A stretch of 64,000 nucleotides of DNA from Hyphomicrobiales bacterium (GTDB lineage Bacteria > Pseudomonadota > Alphaproteobacteria > Rhizobiales > Rhizobiaceae): assembly GCA_900468065.1 (NCBI GenBank), contig UBTA01000041.1, positions 1-64,000 of the forward strand. Reading direction: 5' to 3'. The notes under the pieces are model-generated. The model worked only from the letters and a program-made list of their open reading frames with translations, was not told where the DNA came from and made no database searches. Position 1 is the stretch's first letter. Every line of letters starts with the position of its first letter. The position numbers and the translations under genes are program-made. Positions 52,566 through 61,720 of this stretch are shown in pieces.

Positions 52566-53693
52566 ATGGATTTGCCAGCTTTGCCACCCCACCAGCCTCC
52601 ACACGAGGCCGTTGCCCGAGCCTCGATCAAGGTCGATATCATGGTGATCGGCGCCGGTCAGGCGGGGCTGTCTTCGGCCTATCACCTCGGGAAACTCGGC
52701 CTGCGTCCGGGCCGCAATTTCATCGTCCTCGACAAGAACGGCAGGCCAGGTGGCGCTTGGCAACATCGATGGCCGTCGCTGACCCTGAGCACAGTCAACC
52801 GGGTGCACGACCTCCCCGGTATGGGCTTCTCCGAAGTTGTGGCGCTGGGAGAGAGCGAGGTGCGGGCGTCGGTGGCGGTGCCCGACTATTTTGCCGCCTA
52901 TGAGGAAAAATTCCGGCTGCCTGTCTATCGTCCGATTGTGGTCAAAGTGGTTTGCGAGCGCTTGGGGCGGCTTCGGGTGGAGACGGATCGTGAGGTCTTT
53001 TCGGCAGGTGGCATCATCAACGCCACCGGCACATGGGAGACGCCCCAAATTCCCAGCTACCCCGGGGCCGACCTCTTTGAAGGCCGCCAGCTTCATTCGC
53101 GTGACTATCGCACGGCGACCGAACTTGCAGGTCAGCATGTCGTCGTCGTCGGCAGCGGTATTTCTGCGCTCCAGCATCTCGATGAGATTTCGCAGCTGAC
53201 GACGACGAGCTGGGTTACACGACGCGAACCGCAGTTCCGCGACAGATCATTCACGCCGGAAGACGGTCGTGCGGCTGTCGCGATTGTTGAGGACAAGGTG
53301 AGGAACGGGCTGGTTCCGGGGTCCGTAGTATCGGTCACCGGCATTCCGTGGACGCCGGCGCTGAGGGCTGCGGCGGCGCGCGGGGCGCTCAGGCGCCTGC
53401 CGATGTTTAGCGAGATCACCGCGCATGGCGTGCGCTGGCCCGATGGCACGGAGCAAAGGGCCGATGTCATTCTGTGGGCAACCGGTTTTCGCAGTTCGCT
53501 CGACCATCTCGCTCCCCTGCAGCTACGGGAAGACAACGGCGGCATTGTCATGACGGGGCGGCTGGCCACAGAGGTTAAGAAGGATCCGCGCATCCACCTC
53601 GTGGGCTACGGGCCATCTGCCTCCACCATCGGCGCCAACCGTGCAGGTGCGGCGGCAGCACGGGAACTGGCCGTCCGTCTCGGCCTGATCTGA
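52566..53693 (+). CDS. FAD/NAD(P)-binding oxidoreductase (flavin monooxygenase-like)
   Basis: 375 residues from ATG 52566 (GAAGGGGG just upstream). The FAD fold DIMVIGAGQAGLSSAYHLGK is followed by GRPGGAWQHRWPSLTL; the second, NADPH fold is HVVVVGSGISALQHLDEISQ; and ILWATGFRSSLDHLAPLQ is the usual third motif. The order matches small flavin-containing monooxygenase-like or TrkA-type oxidoreductases. The FMO fingerprint FxGxxxHxxxY/F appears only loosely as EGRQLHSRDYR. Substrate unknown; no operon partners. Confidence 0.82.
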   Translation: MDLPALPPHQPPHEAVARASIKVDIMVIGAGQAGLSSAYHLGKLGLRPGRNFIVLDKNGRPGGAWQHRWPSLTLSTVNRVHDLPGMGFSEVVALGESEVRASVAVPDYFAAYEEKFRLPVYRPIVVKVVCERLGRLRVETDREVFSAGGIINATGTWETPQIPSYPGADLFEGRQLHSRDYRTATELAGQHVVVVGSGISALQHLDEISQLTTTSWVTRREPQFRDRSFTPEDGRAAVAIVEDKVRNGLVPGSVVSVTGIPWTPALRAAAARGALRRLPMFSEITAHGVRWPDGTEQRADVILWATGFRSSLDHLAPLQLREDNGGIVMTGRLATEVKKDPRIHLVGYGPSASTIGANRAGAAAARELAVRLGLI

Positions 53694-54095
53694 CACCCAC
53701 CGGCCGCGTGGCGACATCCAAATAACCTTCTCAAACCAGTCGAAGGTCTCCACCGTAACACTTTGCTCGGCGAAAGTTCGTCAAAGGCTCGCACCCCCTT
53801 GATGAAATACCAACCGGTGGTAACGAAATATGCCCACTCTAAAACCAGACATGGGATTCAGAGGGACAATTATGGACCTCGGTCACGCCATGGGGTGTCC
53901 TATGTACGATGATGTACTTCGGGCGCTTCGGGATCGCTGTGCCGCATCGACCAATCGCAATTTCGAGCCAATAGCACGATGCCGAGGATGACTTTCAAAA
54001 ACATTCCCGAGTGCTGACAAGCATAGGTTCTGAGCGGACTTGCCAGACATGCTCATGCTCGCGAATGTCGAGGCAAAGAGCAGCCGCTTGTCATA
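53694..54095. other. Gap with nothing recognised
   Basis: 402 bases between the flavoprotein gene and the convergent cupin gene. No coding frame of quality, hairpin or RNA gene was seen. It must contain the ends of two convergent transcripts. Confidence 0.5.
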
Positions 54096-54425
54096 TTACA
54101 GAAAATCGTCCCGCCTTGGCGTGAACGTATCGATCAGTAATCCGTCTTTACGTGCGACAACGCCATGGACAAGATTTGGCGAGACGATAAAGCTGCTCCC
54201 TGCAGTTAGCGTGGTTGTCACGCCATCGATAGTCACATCGAAAGCACCTTCAGCAACATAGCTGACCTGCGTATGCGGATGCGAATGGAGTGCTCCAACT
54301 GCTCCTTCGTCGAAGCGAAATGCGACCAGCATCACTTCCGGGCGATGCGAAAGAACCGCGCGGCGGTTGCCGGGCGAGGTTTCCGTCCAAGTCAGGTCGT
54401 CAGGCAATGTGTAATGATCGGACAT
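54096..54425 (-). CDS. Cupin-domain protein
   Basis: 109 residues from ATG 54425. A single cupin barrel with motif one GALHSHPHTQVSYVAEGAFD (His, His, Gln, Glu-type ligands) and motif two SPNLVHGVVARKDG. Similar one-domain cupins (KdgF) accept 4,5-unsaturated galacturonate and speed its linearisation. The position directly behind kduD-kduI fits that role, so KdgF-like activity is a reasonable proposal. It is the last gene of the minus-strand series, 11 bases after kduD. Confidence 0.75.
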   Translation of the reverse strand: MSDHYTLPDDLTWTETSPGNRRAVLSHRPEVMLVAFRFDEGAVGALHSHPHTQVSYVAEGAFDVTIDGVTTTLTAGSSFIVSPNLVHGVVARKDGLLIDTFTPRRDDFL

Positions 54426-54436
54426 CGATAGCTCCA

Positions 54437-55192
54437 TTATCGTGCCAGCCATCCGCCATCGACGGGAAGGACCGTGCCGTGCACATAGTCAGACGCGTGG
54501 GATGCGAGGAAGACGGCGGCTCCAGCCATATCGTCCGCCCGCGCCCAGCGCCCGGCGGGAATGCGTTTCAGGATATCGGCATTGCGTTCGGCATCCGCCC
54601 GCAGCGCCGTGGTATTGTTGGTCGCGACGTAGCCTGGGGCGATGGCATTGACGTTGATGCCATGCGCTGCCCACTCATTGGCCATCAGCCGCGTCAGGCC
54701 CGCCAAGCCGCTCTTTGCCGCCGTGTAAGATGCGACACGAATACCTCCCTGGAATGACAGGAGCGAGGCGATATTGATGATTTTAGCGGGTCTCTTCTCC
54801 GCCATCGCGATCCTTGCGAACGACTGGCAGAGAAAAAACACCGACTTCAGGTTGGTATCCATGACGGCATCCCAATCCTCCTCGGTGAAGTCGATCGTAT
54901 CAGCCCGGCGGATGATCCCAGCATTGTTGACCAAAATGTCAGGGTGCTGCGGAATGGTGTTGGCGCGCTCGACAACAGTGCGCACCTCGTCCATTCTGGA
55001 CAAATCCGCCAGAAGTGGATGAAACGCCCGACCGGCGGCCGTCACAAGTGCTGCGGTTTCTCCCATCGGCGAGCGCCCGACGCCGATGACATCAGCGCCG
55101 GCGCCTGCTAGACCGACGGCGATTGCCCGGCCGATGCCTGTATTGGCGCCGGTGACGATGGCGCAGCGGCCGGAAAGATCAAACGGGTTCAT
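54437..55192 (-). CDS. kduD: 2-dehydro-3-deoxy-D-gluconate 5-dehydrogenase (KduD)
   Basis: A 251-residue short-chain dehydrogenase. NAD-binding TGANTGIGRAIAVGLAGAG, NNAGIIRRADTIDFTEEDWD, the catalytic IASLLSFQGGIRVASYTAAKS (Ser, Tyr, Lys) and the C-terminal PAGRWARADDMAGAAVFLAS with YVHGTVLPVDGGWLAR all match KduD closely. It reduces 3-deoxy-D-glycero-2,5-hexodiulosonate to KDG in pectin or unsaturated-uronate breakdown. The ATG overlaps the kduI stop as ATGA, as expected for the consecutive pathway step. Confidence 0.88.
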   Translation of the reverse strand: MNPFDLSGRCAIVTGANTGIGRAIAVGLAGAGADVIGVGRSPMGETAALVTAAGRAFHPLLADLSRMDEVRTVVERANTIPQHPDILVNNAGIIRRADTIDFTEEDWDAVMDTNLKSVFFLCQSFARIAMAEKRPAKIINIASLLSFQGGIRVASYTAAKSGLAGLTRLMANEWAAHGINVNAIAPGYVATNNTTALRADAERNADILKRIPAGRWARADDMAGAAVFLASHASDYVHGTVLPVDGGWLAR

Positions 55193-56031
55193 TTCAGGCT
55201 TTCCATCGGCACCTTGTCCATGTCGGTGAAGCTCATGTTATCGCCGGCCATCGCCCAGATAAAGGAATATCGACCGGTACCAGCACCAGAGTGGATAGAC
55301 CAGCCCGGCGAGAGCACCGCATCATGGCTCTTCACCACGAGGTGCCGCGTTTCGTGGGGCTCTCCCATGAAATGGAAGATACGGGTCGCCTCGTCCATGC
55401 CGAAATAAAGATAGACCTCCATGCGCCGGTCGTGCACATGCGCCGGCATGGTATTCCAAACGGAACCGGGCTCGAAGATGGTCAGACCGACCAGGAGCTG
55501 GCAGCTTTCGCAGACCTCTGGATGCACATACTGGTTGATCGTGCGAGCGTTGGCCGCATCGGCCGAGCCCGTGCGCACCTTCTTGGCGGTATCAAGCGTG
55601 ATCAGCACTGTCGGGCAGACCCTGTGCGCGGGCGCGCTCAAGAAATAGAATTCGGCGGGTTTGGTGGGGTCGTCACTTCGGAACGACATCGCGCCCTGCC
55701 CCATACCGACATAGAGCCCATCCTGGAAGCCGAGCGGATAGTCGACGCCGCCGACAATGACCGTGCCCATGCCGCCGATGTTGAGTATGGCAGCCTCCCG
55801 GCGTTCGAGAAACTGGCTGGTGCCGGTTTCCTTGACCTGATCGATCACGAGGTCTTGCTCCGCCGGAACGATACCGCCAACAATCATCCGGTCGAGATGG
55901 CTGTAGGTTAGATTGACGTCGCCCTTGGAAAAAAGCCCCTCGATCAGGAAGCCCTCGCGCAAGCCTTTCGTATCGCGTCTGGCGGTGTCTTCTGGACCAA
56001 CGACCTGGCGCACGTTTATGGAAAGTGTCAC
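55189..56031 (-). CDS. kduI: 5-dehydro-4-deoxy-D-glucuronate isomerase (KduI)
   Basis: 280 residues from GTG 56031, with AAGAGG seven to eight bases upstream; an ATG at 56055 would add eight residues and has a weaker site. The two-barrel isomerase shows DRMIVGGIVPAEQDLVID, FLERREAAILNIGGMG and the zinc-binding AHVHDRRMEVYLYF (His, His, Glu) plus a His in LSPGWSIHSGAG. It converts 4-deoxy-L-threo-5-hexosulose uronate to the ketone used by KduD. Length equals the family norm of about 278. Confidence 0.9.
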   Translation of the reverse strand: MTLSINVRQVVGPEDTARRDTKGLREGFLIEGLFSKGDVNLTYSHLDRMIVGGIVPAEQDLVIDQVKETGTSQFLERREAAILNIGGMGTVIVGGVDYPLGFQDGLYVGMGQGAMSFRSDDPTKPAEFYFLSAPAHRVCPTVLITLDTAKKVRTGSADAANARTINQYVHPEVCESCQLLVGLTIFEPGSVWNTMPAHVHDRRMEVYLYFGMDEATRIFHFMGEPHETRHLVVKSHDAVLSPGWSIHSGAGTGRYSFIWAMAGDNMSFTDMDKVPMESLK

Positions 56032-56062
56032 AGCATTTGCCTCTTGGCGTTTCATGGAAGGA

Positions 56063-56800
56063 TCAGGTGAGGACGACATATTCGGTGAGTTGGCTGATGC
56101 TGGTGTCTGCCTTCGGCACATCGAACACCTTCGTCCCATGGCTCATGATCACGAACCGGTCGCAAACCTGGTAGGCGTGGTAGAGATTGTGCGTCACCAG
56201 CACGCTCGACACACCCTCTGCCTTCAGCTTCAGTACCTGCGCCAACAAGGCTTCCGTTTCACGCACGGACAGCGCCGAAGTTGGTTCGTCGAGAAGCAGC
56301 ACCCGGCGCTTGAAGAAGACGGCGCGCGCGATGGCGACGGCCTGCTTCTGGCCGCCGGAGAGATCACCCACCAGCTTGTCCGGCGAGTCGATGCCGGAAA
56401 TATGGACGGCCTTCTCCAGCACCTCCATCGCGATATCTCGCATCTCGCCTTGTTTTAGGAAACCAAGAGCATCTGTGCGCTCACGTCCCATGAAGATGTT
56501 GCGGGTGATCGACAACGAATCCACCAGCGCCGTGTTCTGGTAGATGGTCTCGATGCCGGCATCTGCGGAATCGGAGCGGCAGGTGAACAGCGTCTTTTGA
56601 CCGTCGACGCTCAGATGGCCGGAGGTCGGCCTATGGATACCAGAAATCAGGTTGACCGTGGTCGACTTGCCGGCGCCGTTATCCCCCAGAAGCCCGATGA
56701 CTTCGCTTGGTCCAATGTGGAAGCTCAGGTCCCGCAGCGCCGTCAGTGCGCCAAAGCTTTTGGAGATATTGTGCAGTTCGAGAAGATTGGGTGCAGACAT
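56063..56800 (-). CDS. Sugar ABC transporter ATP-binding protein (single domain)
   Basis: 245 residues from ATG 56800, which overlaps the permease stop by one base (TAATG). Walker [11 protein letters not shown] near residue 38, Q-loop TIYQNTALVDSL, signature DLSGGQKQAV, Walker [13 protein letters not shown] and H-loop LVTHNLYHA are all complete. It is the FrcA-type single-domain class, as in the inositol island; the two are paralogues. It powers uptake of the uronate or oligouronide processed by KduI and KduD. Confidence 0.88.
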   Translation of the reverse strand: MSAPNLLELHNISKSFGALTALRDLSFHIGPSEVIGLLGDNGAGKSTTVNLISGIHRPTSGHLSVDGQKTLFTCRSDSADAGIETIYQNTALVDSLSITRNIFMGRERTDALGFLKQGEMRDIAMEVLEKAVHISGIDSPDKLVGDLSGGQKQAVAIARAVFFKRRVLLLDEPTSALSVRETEALLAQVLKLKAEGVSSVLVTHNLYHAYQVCDRFVIMSHGTKVFDVPKADTSISQLTEYVVLT

Positions 56801-57807
56801 TATGCGGCTCCCCGGCGTTCGATGAGATGGTTGAAAGCGGCCGCGACCACGATCAGCGTTGCGATGAACATGTCGAGATAGAAGCCCGGCGCTCTCAGCA
56901 ACAACAGTACGTCGGTAATGGTATGGATCAGCATGACCCCGAGGAAGATGCCGATGATCGAACCGCGTCCACCACGCAGGGAAAGTCCGCCGATGACGCA
57001 AGCGGCAATCGCCTGGAGTTCGAGACCGGCGCCCTGCCCGGGCTGGACACTGCCGACCCGGGCGGTGGCGATGATGCCGGCAACAGCCGCCATGCCGCCG
57101 GCAATGGCGAAGGCTATCATCTTGACCCGATCGGTGTTTATGCCGATGGCCGTCGCAGCGGCAGGATTGCCACCGGTGGCGAACACATGGTTGCCGAACC
57201 TGTGTCTGTGCAGCAGCAGATAGAAGCCAATAACAAACGCGACGATCCAGATGAAGGCGGCGTTGATACCGAAGAGCGTCCCCGCAAAGAGGCTAGAAAA
57301 GGCAGGTTCCGGATCAAACCGGACCTGAACGGCGCCGTTATAGAGGAGCACCGCGCCGCGCCAGAATAAGAGGCCGCCGAGCGTAACGATGAAGGACGGC
57401 AGGCCGAAGCGTAGCGTGATCGTGCCGTTGAGAAAGCCGATTATCACGCCCAGCAGAATGCCGAGCGGCGCGGCAATGAACGCGCTCATGCCACCGTCGA
57501 CGAGGGTGGCCATCAGGACGGCCGTCAATGTATAGACCGAGCCGATCGACAGATCGAACTCGCCCGCGATCATCAGAATGCCCGCACCCAACGCTAGGCA
57601 GCCGAGCACCGGAATGGCCTTCATCAGGATCGTCAGGTTCTGCGGCGACAGGTAACGGAAGTCGTCGGGATAGGCGAGCGCGCCGATGATACAGACGATC
57701 TGCAGAGTCGCGAAGACCAAGAGAATGGCTCCGGCCGGCATGGTCATGATCTGCTTTAGCAGCGTTTGTTTTTTCGTGCGCGATTTCGGCACGGCTCTGT
57801 CGGTCAT
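56800..57807 (-). CDS. Sugar ABC transporter permease
   Basis: 335 residues from ATG 57807; a start near 57879 would add residues from the hairpin region and is not preferred. About ten hydrophobic helices; family blocks AGEFDLSIGSVYTLTAVLMA, ATGGNPAAATAIGINTDRVK and CVIGGLSLRGGRGSIIGIFLG. The Lys/Arg-rich N terminus (KSRTKKQTLLK) lies in the cytoplasm. It forms the channel with the ATPase encoded next and the receptor encoded upstream. Confidence 0.86.
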   Translation of the reverse strand: MTDRAVPKSRTKKQTLLKQIMTMPAGAILLVFATLQIVCIIGALAYPDDFRYLSPQNLTILMKAIPVLGCLALGAGILMIAGEFDLSIGSVYTLTAVLMATLVDGGMSAFIAAPLGILLGVIIGFLNGTITLRFGLPSFIVTLGGLLFWRGAVLLYNGAVQVRFDPEPAFSSLFAGTLFGINAAFIWIVAFVIGFYLLLHRHRFGNHVFATGGNPAAATAIGINTDRVKMIAFAIAGGMAAVAGIIATARVGSVQPGQGAGLELQAIAACVIGGLSLRGGRGSIIGIFLGVMLIHTITDVLLLLRAPGFYLDMFIATLIVVAAAFNHLIERRGAA

Positions 57808-57848
57808 GGCGTAGGTCACTGTTGTTACTCTGTTCCGGGGATCGCGGT

Positions 57849-57874
57849 GACCTTCCGGCGATAGCCGAAAGGTC
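57849..57874 (-). terminator. Hairpin between binding-protein and permease genes
   Basis: GACCTTCCGGC pairs with GCCGAAAGGTC (11-bp stem with one mismatch, 4-base loop GATA) directly behind the binding-protein gene. Part of it lies in a possible longer permease start. Same placement as the other importer hairpins in this window. Confidence 0.5.
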
Positions 57875-57889
57875 TTCAAGCGTGAACGC

Positions 57890-58840
57890 TTATCGATAGC
57901 TTCCGATCAGCGGCTTGACCGAGCTGATACGCGACTTGTCGAGGAACGCACCCTGGCCGGTATCGACATCGGTCGGGGTCAGTCCGTATTTTTTCGCCAG
58001 TGCGATCTGGGCGATCGGATAATAGCCCTGCAGGTAGGGCTGCTGGTCCATCGTCGCGAACATGGCGCCCGATTCCACGGCGTTGACGATTTCGACCGCG
58101 AGATCGAAGCCGCCGAAGGGAATATTGATACCGGCATCCTTGATGGCGCCGGCGCCGACCGTCGAGGTGACGGATCCGGTGCCGAACAGCGCTTTCACTG
58201 TCGGGTTAGCGATCAGGAACTGGGCGATGATGTTCTGCGCTTCGGCCGGATCGAGCCCGGAGCGAACCGTCTCAACCTTGATGCCTTTTTCCTTCATGGC
58301 CTTTTCGATGCCGCCGCCACGCGCAACCGCGAAACTGGCTTCGGGAATCTCACGCGGATTGAAGACGACATCGCCGTCCTTCAGGGCAAACTGCTCGATC
58401 ATGCGATTGCCGAGTTCATAGCCTGAGGCAAACTCGTCCATCCCGACATAGGCCTGGCGGCAATTGCCCTTGGCACCGTCGAGATCGTCATTGTTGAAAC
58501 CGATGACGATGATGCCGGCCTTGACTGCGGCGCAGATGCTGGCATCGAAAGCGTCCGACGAGGAGATCGCCACGGCGATGCCGTCGACGCCGCTAACGGT
58601 GGCGCTTTCGATCAGGTCGTTCTGGCGAACGGGATCGTTATTCGCATATTGCACGTCGAGATCGACGCCGAACTGTGCCGCGGCATCTTGTGCGCCTTTG
58701 ACGACGGGGTTAAAGAACTGAACACTCGGATCGAGGTAGATGATCATCGTCGCCTTGACATCGGCGGCCACGGTGGTGGATGTGAAGGCCATAGCTGCGC
58801 ACGCCGCAAGCATTGCGGTTTTCAGTCTGGTCAATTTCAT
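57890..58840 (-). CDS. Sugar/uronate ABC transporter substrate-binding protein
   Basis: 316 residues from ATG 58840, with AGGGAGGA upstream. The signal peptide is LTRLKTAMLAACAAMAFTST, cleavage near VAADV. Ligand-cleft segments are MIIYLDPSVQFFNPVVKGAQ, DGIAVAISSSDAFDA, GIIVIGFNNDDLDGAKGN and ATMDQQPYLQGYYP. The closest relation within the window is the receptor at 4467. The expected ligand is an acidic sugar because of the adjacent kduI and kduD genes. Confidence 0.87.
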   Translation of the reverse strand: MKLTRLKTAMLAACAAMAFTSTTVAADVKATMIIYLDPSVQFFNPVVKGAQDAAAQFGVDLDVQYANNDPVRQNDLIESATVSGVDGIAVAISSSDAFDASICAAVKAGIIVIGFNNDDLDGAKGNCRQAYVGMDEFASGYELGNRMIEQFALKDGDVVFNPREIPEASFAVARGGGIEKAMKEKGIKVETVRSGLDPAEAQNIIAQFLIANPTVKALFGTGSVTSTVGAGAIKDAGINIPFGGFDLAVEIVNAVESGAMFATMDQQPYLQGYYPIAQIALAKKYGLTPTDVDTGQGAFLDKSRISSVKPLIGSYR

Positions 58841-58963
58841 TTGCGTATCCTCCCTTTGGATGTGCAATCGGGTCGAAAGACCCATGCCTCGGCTGGCAAG
58901 CTCCGACCAAAGACCGCGCCAGCCGAGATACTCCTCCTCTGCCTTACTTTCCGGTGAGCAATC

Positions 58964-60484
58964 TCACCCGAACCAAGGATCCGGCCGGCCCAAGGTCACG
59001 TGAATGCCCTTGAACTGCGAATATTCGTCGAAACCATAGCGGCCGAGCTCGCGCCCGAGACCGCTCTTCTTATATCCACCGATTGGCAGCTCCGGTGCGC
59101 CGTCGATGACGCTATTGATCCAGCAGCGCCCGGCCCGGATACGCCTGATGCTTTGAAGCGCGTTCTCCAGATTGGTCGACCAGACGCTGGCCGATAGGCC
59201 GTACTCCGACGCGTTGGCCAAGGCGACAGCCTCATCGGCCGTCTTGAACGTCAAAGTCGACAGAACTGGGCCGAAAATCTCCTCCCGGGCAATCGACATG
59301 TCGGCGGTAACACCGGAAAAGACTGTCGGCGCGTAGTAGAGCCCGGCACCTTGCCCCACCCGCGTGCCGCCCAGCAGAAGCTCGGCACCTTCGGCTTGTC
59401 CTGCCTGGACATAGGAATGCACCCTGGCTGCATGCGCCTCCGAGATCATGGCGCCGATCTTCGTCTGCTCGTTCAAAGGGTCGCCGAACGTGACCTTGCG
59501 GGAAATATCGAGCAGACGGTCGAGAAGCGCGTCGCGAATGCCTTCCTGAACCAACAGGCGACTTCCGGAAATGCAGCACTGGCCGGCATTGTGGTAGACA
59601 CCATAGGCAATGCCATCGGCGGCAGCTTCCAGGTCTGCATCGTCAAAGACGATCTGCGGGCCCTTGCCGCCTAGCTCCAAGCCAACGCGCTTGACACTGC
59701 GAGCGGCGATCTCGCCGAGCTTCGTGCCGACCCTGACCGAGCCAGTGAAGGCGACCATGTCTGTACCGGGGTCCTCCGCCAGGACCTGGCCGGCAGGATC
59801 GCCGTAACCCGTCACGACATTGAAGACGCCGTCGGGAATGCCGGCCTCGCGGGCCAATTCCGCCATGCGGATCGAGGTGCCGGAGGTAAATTCGGACGGT
59901 TTCAACACCACCGTGCAGCCGCTGCCGATCGCCCACGGTACCCGCTCGGAGGCAATGATGAAGGGGAAGTTCCACGGAGTGATGATGCCGACGACGCCAA
60001 CCGGCTCCCTCAACACGAGACCGAGACGATTGTCGCCGATATTGTTGTGGGTCTGGCCTTCCAGCGCGCGCGCCTGACCGGCCGCATAGGACCAGAGATC
60101 GGCGCAGAATGTAATTTCGCCGCGTGCCTGCGCAATCGGCTTTCCAACCTCCAGGCTCTCGATCAGGGCGATTTCTTCCACATGCGCGAGAATGAGCTCG
60201 GCTGTCTTGAACATCAAGCGTGACCGTTCGGCACCGGACATACGCGGCCAAGGCCCCTTATCGAAGGCGCGCCGGGCAGCCGCGATAGCTTCGCGAACAT
60301 CGTCGGCGGAGGCATCGGGCCATGTGCCGACGACAATACCGGCATGACCTGGGCTTACCCGGTCTATGGTCTTGCCAGAGGTTGCATCTACGGACTTACC
60401 ATCGACAAGCATCTGGTAGCGGGATTTACTCTGCAAACGCGGATCACTAGAGTCGGGGCTTATGAAATTGGACTGTATTGTCAT
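58964..60484 (-). CDS. NAD(P)-dependent aldehyde dehydrogenase
   Basis: 506 residues from ATG 60484. It has the cofactor motif TGSVRVGTKLGEIA, the general-base Glu in ELGGKGPQIVFDD and the nucleophile Cys in NAGQCCISGSRLLVQ. ITPWNFPFIIASERVPWAIG and EEIFGPVLSTLTFKTADEAV are also typical. It is the first gene of the hexuronate island, divergent from the GntR gene. Likely substrates are small semialdehydes or sugar aldehydes; the exact one cannot be told. Confidence 0.87.
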   Translation of the reverse strand: MTIQSNFISPDSSDPRLQSKSRYQMLVDGKSVDATSGKTIDRVSPGHAGIVVGTWPDASADDVREAIAAARRAFDKGPWPRMSGAERSRLMFKTAELILAHVEEIALIESLEVGKPIAQARGEITFCADLWSYAAGQARALEGQTHNNIGDNRLGLVLREPVGVVGIITPWNFPFIIASERVPWAIGSGCTVVLKPSEFTSGTSIRMAELAREAGIPDGVFNVVTGYGDPAGQVLAEDPGTDMVAFTGSVRVGTKLGEIAARSVKRVGLELGGKGPQIVFDDADLEAAADGIAYGVYHNAGQCCISGSRLLVQEGIRDALLDRLLDISRKVTFGDPLNEQTKIGAMISEAHAARVHSYVQAGQAEGAELLLGGTRVGQGAGLYYAPTVFSGVTADMSIAREEIFGPVLSTLTFKTADEAVALANASEYGLSASVWSTNLENALQSIRRIRAGRCWINSVIDGAPELPIGGYKKSGLGRELGRYGFDEYSQFKGIHVTLGRPDPWFG

Positions 60485-60562
60485 CAACCAACCGGGTTTG
60501 AGCGCCCGGCTCCTCCATCCTGGCACGACGTATCGAGCGCAGTGCTTGTGTTGTCGTTAAGT

Positions 60563-60580
60563 TGTATGGTACTGTATGGT
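60563..60580. promoter_or_regulatory. Candidate GntR operator, tandem TGTATGGT
   Basis: TGTATGGTACTGTATGGT consists of two TGTATGGT copies with a period of 10 bases, in the divergent region between the aldehyde dehydrogenase and GntR genes. A GTAC core at the junction gives partial symmetry. Spacing equals about one helical turn. Regulator assignment is by position. Confidence 0.45.
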
Positions 60581-60603
60581 GGTTAAAAAGGAATGTCAAC
60601 GAG

Positions 60604-61305
60604 ATGACGGTGGCGAAAAGCATGAACCTTGAAACATTGAAGATCGAGACAGGGGAAACGACTGCCGCGCAGGTCGAACGGGATTTGCGCGAAGCGATTA
60701 TCCGTCTCGATCTGGCGCCCGGCTCACGTCTGTCCGAGCAGGAGATCGCGTCACGCCTCGGTGTTTCCAGGCAACCGGTTCGCGAGGCACTGATTGCCCT
60801 TGCCAAGTCCAAACTCGTTGAGATCCGTCCCAATCGCGGCACTGTTGTAGTCCGTATCTCTGCGCGTCAGATGATGGAGGCTCGCTTTGTGCGCGAGGCG
60901 ATCGAGGTCGCCGTTGCGCGACGGGCCAGCGAAAGCTTCGATACTTGGACGCGGCGTAAGATTGACAGCATCCTCGAGCGTCAAAGGATGGCGATGAATG
61001 ATCACGACCACAATGCTTTCCGCCGGGAGGATGAGCAGTTTCACATTGCGATTGCAGAAGGCGCTGGCTGCGCTCTCGCGTGGAATGCGATTTCAGACAT
61101 CAAGGCGCATATGGACAGAGTTTGCAATTTACAGCTCCGCAATCCCACTTCCATGAACAATCTCATCGTGCAACACGAAAAGATTGTAACGGCGATCGAC
61201 ATGAAGAACGCTGACGCCGCAGCAGATGCCATGAGCGCGCATCTGAACGGCATACTGAATGACTTGCCGCAGATCGAATCCGATAACCGCGAGCTGTTCG
61301 AATAG
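60604..61305 (+). CDS. GntR-family transcriptional regulator (FadR/FCD class)
   Basis: 233 residues from ATG 60604; a start at 60562 would overlap the candidate operator. The winged helix-turn-helix (about 25-85; LSEQEIASRLGVSRQPVREA) is followed by an FCD ligand domain with EDEQFHIAIAEGAGC and conserved metal-binding His in AAADAMSAHLNGIL. FCD regulators commonly bind organic acids and uronates. It is divergent from the uronate uptake and catabolic series, so it is the likely repressor. Confidence 0.86.
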   Translation: MTVAKSMNLETLKIETGETTAAQVERDLREAIIRLDLAPGSRLSEQEIASRLGVSRQPVREALIALAKSKLVEIRPNRGTVVVRISARQMMEARFVREAIEVAVARRASESFDTWTRRKIDSILERQRMAMNDHDHNAFRREDEQFHIAIAEGAGCALAWNAISDIKAHMDRVCNLQLRNPTSMNNLIVQHEKIVTAIDMKNADAAADAMSAHLNGILNDLPQIESDNRELFE

Positions 61306-61720
61306 CGCCACACAGGGGGTGCATATCAAGACGTGGTTAAAGTCGATGGGCCGGAAAAGGATACGCGTCTATGCGACCACCGGTCCTATACATCGCGTAG
61401 ATGGGGAATTGAACTGCCGCCTCGGCGGCGCTTCCTCGTGGCCGGGGTGCCGAATGGGCTGATCTTGCGGGTTGACGCCGTTGCGAGGGGCAGCAGCGGT
61501 GGGCGGGCGCGCCGTTCTTGATCTGTCGGCATGCCGTCGACACAATCCCGAACGTCTACCGCCGCCGCAAGGACAATCGGTTTAAAAACTGACCTGCTCA
61601 AAAATAGTCGAACGATTGCTTGACGCAACCGACCCGAGGAGTAGTTATTCCTTCATTCAATCACCTGCCGCCAGCGCCCGATGCGCGCAAGGGCGCGCTT
61701 CATTAATCTGAAAGCCATCC
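61306..61720. other. Gap upstream of the MFS gene
   Basis: 415 bases. Short frames show no family match. TTGACG at 61619-61624 and AGTTAT at 61642-61647, 17 bases apart, could be a promoter for the transporter gene. Nothing else recognised. Confidence 0.4.
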
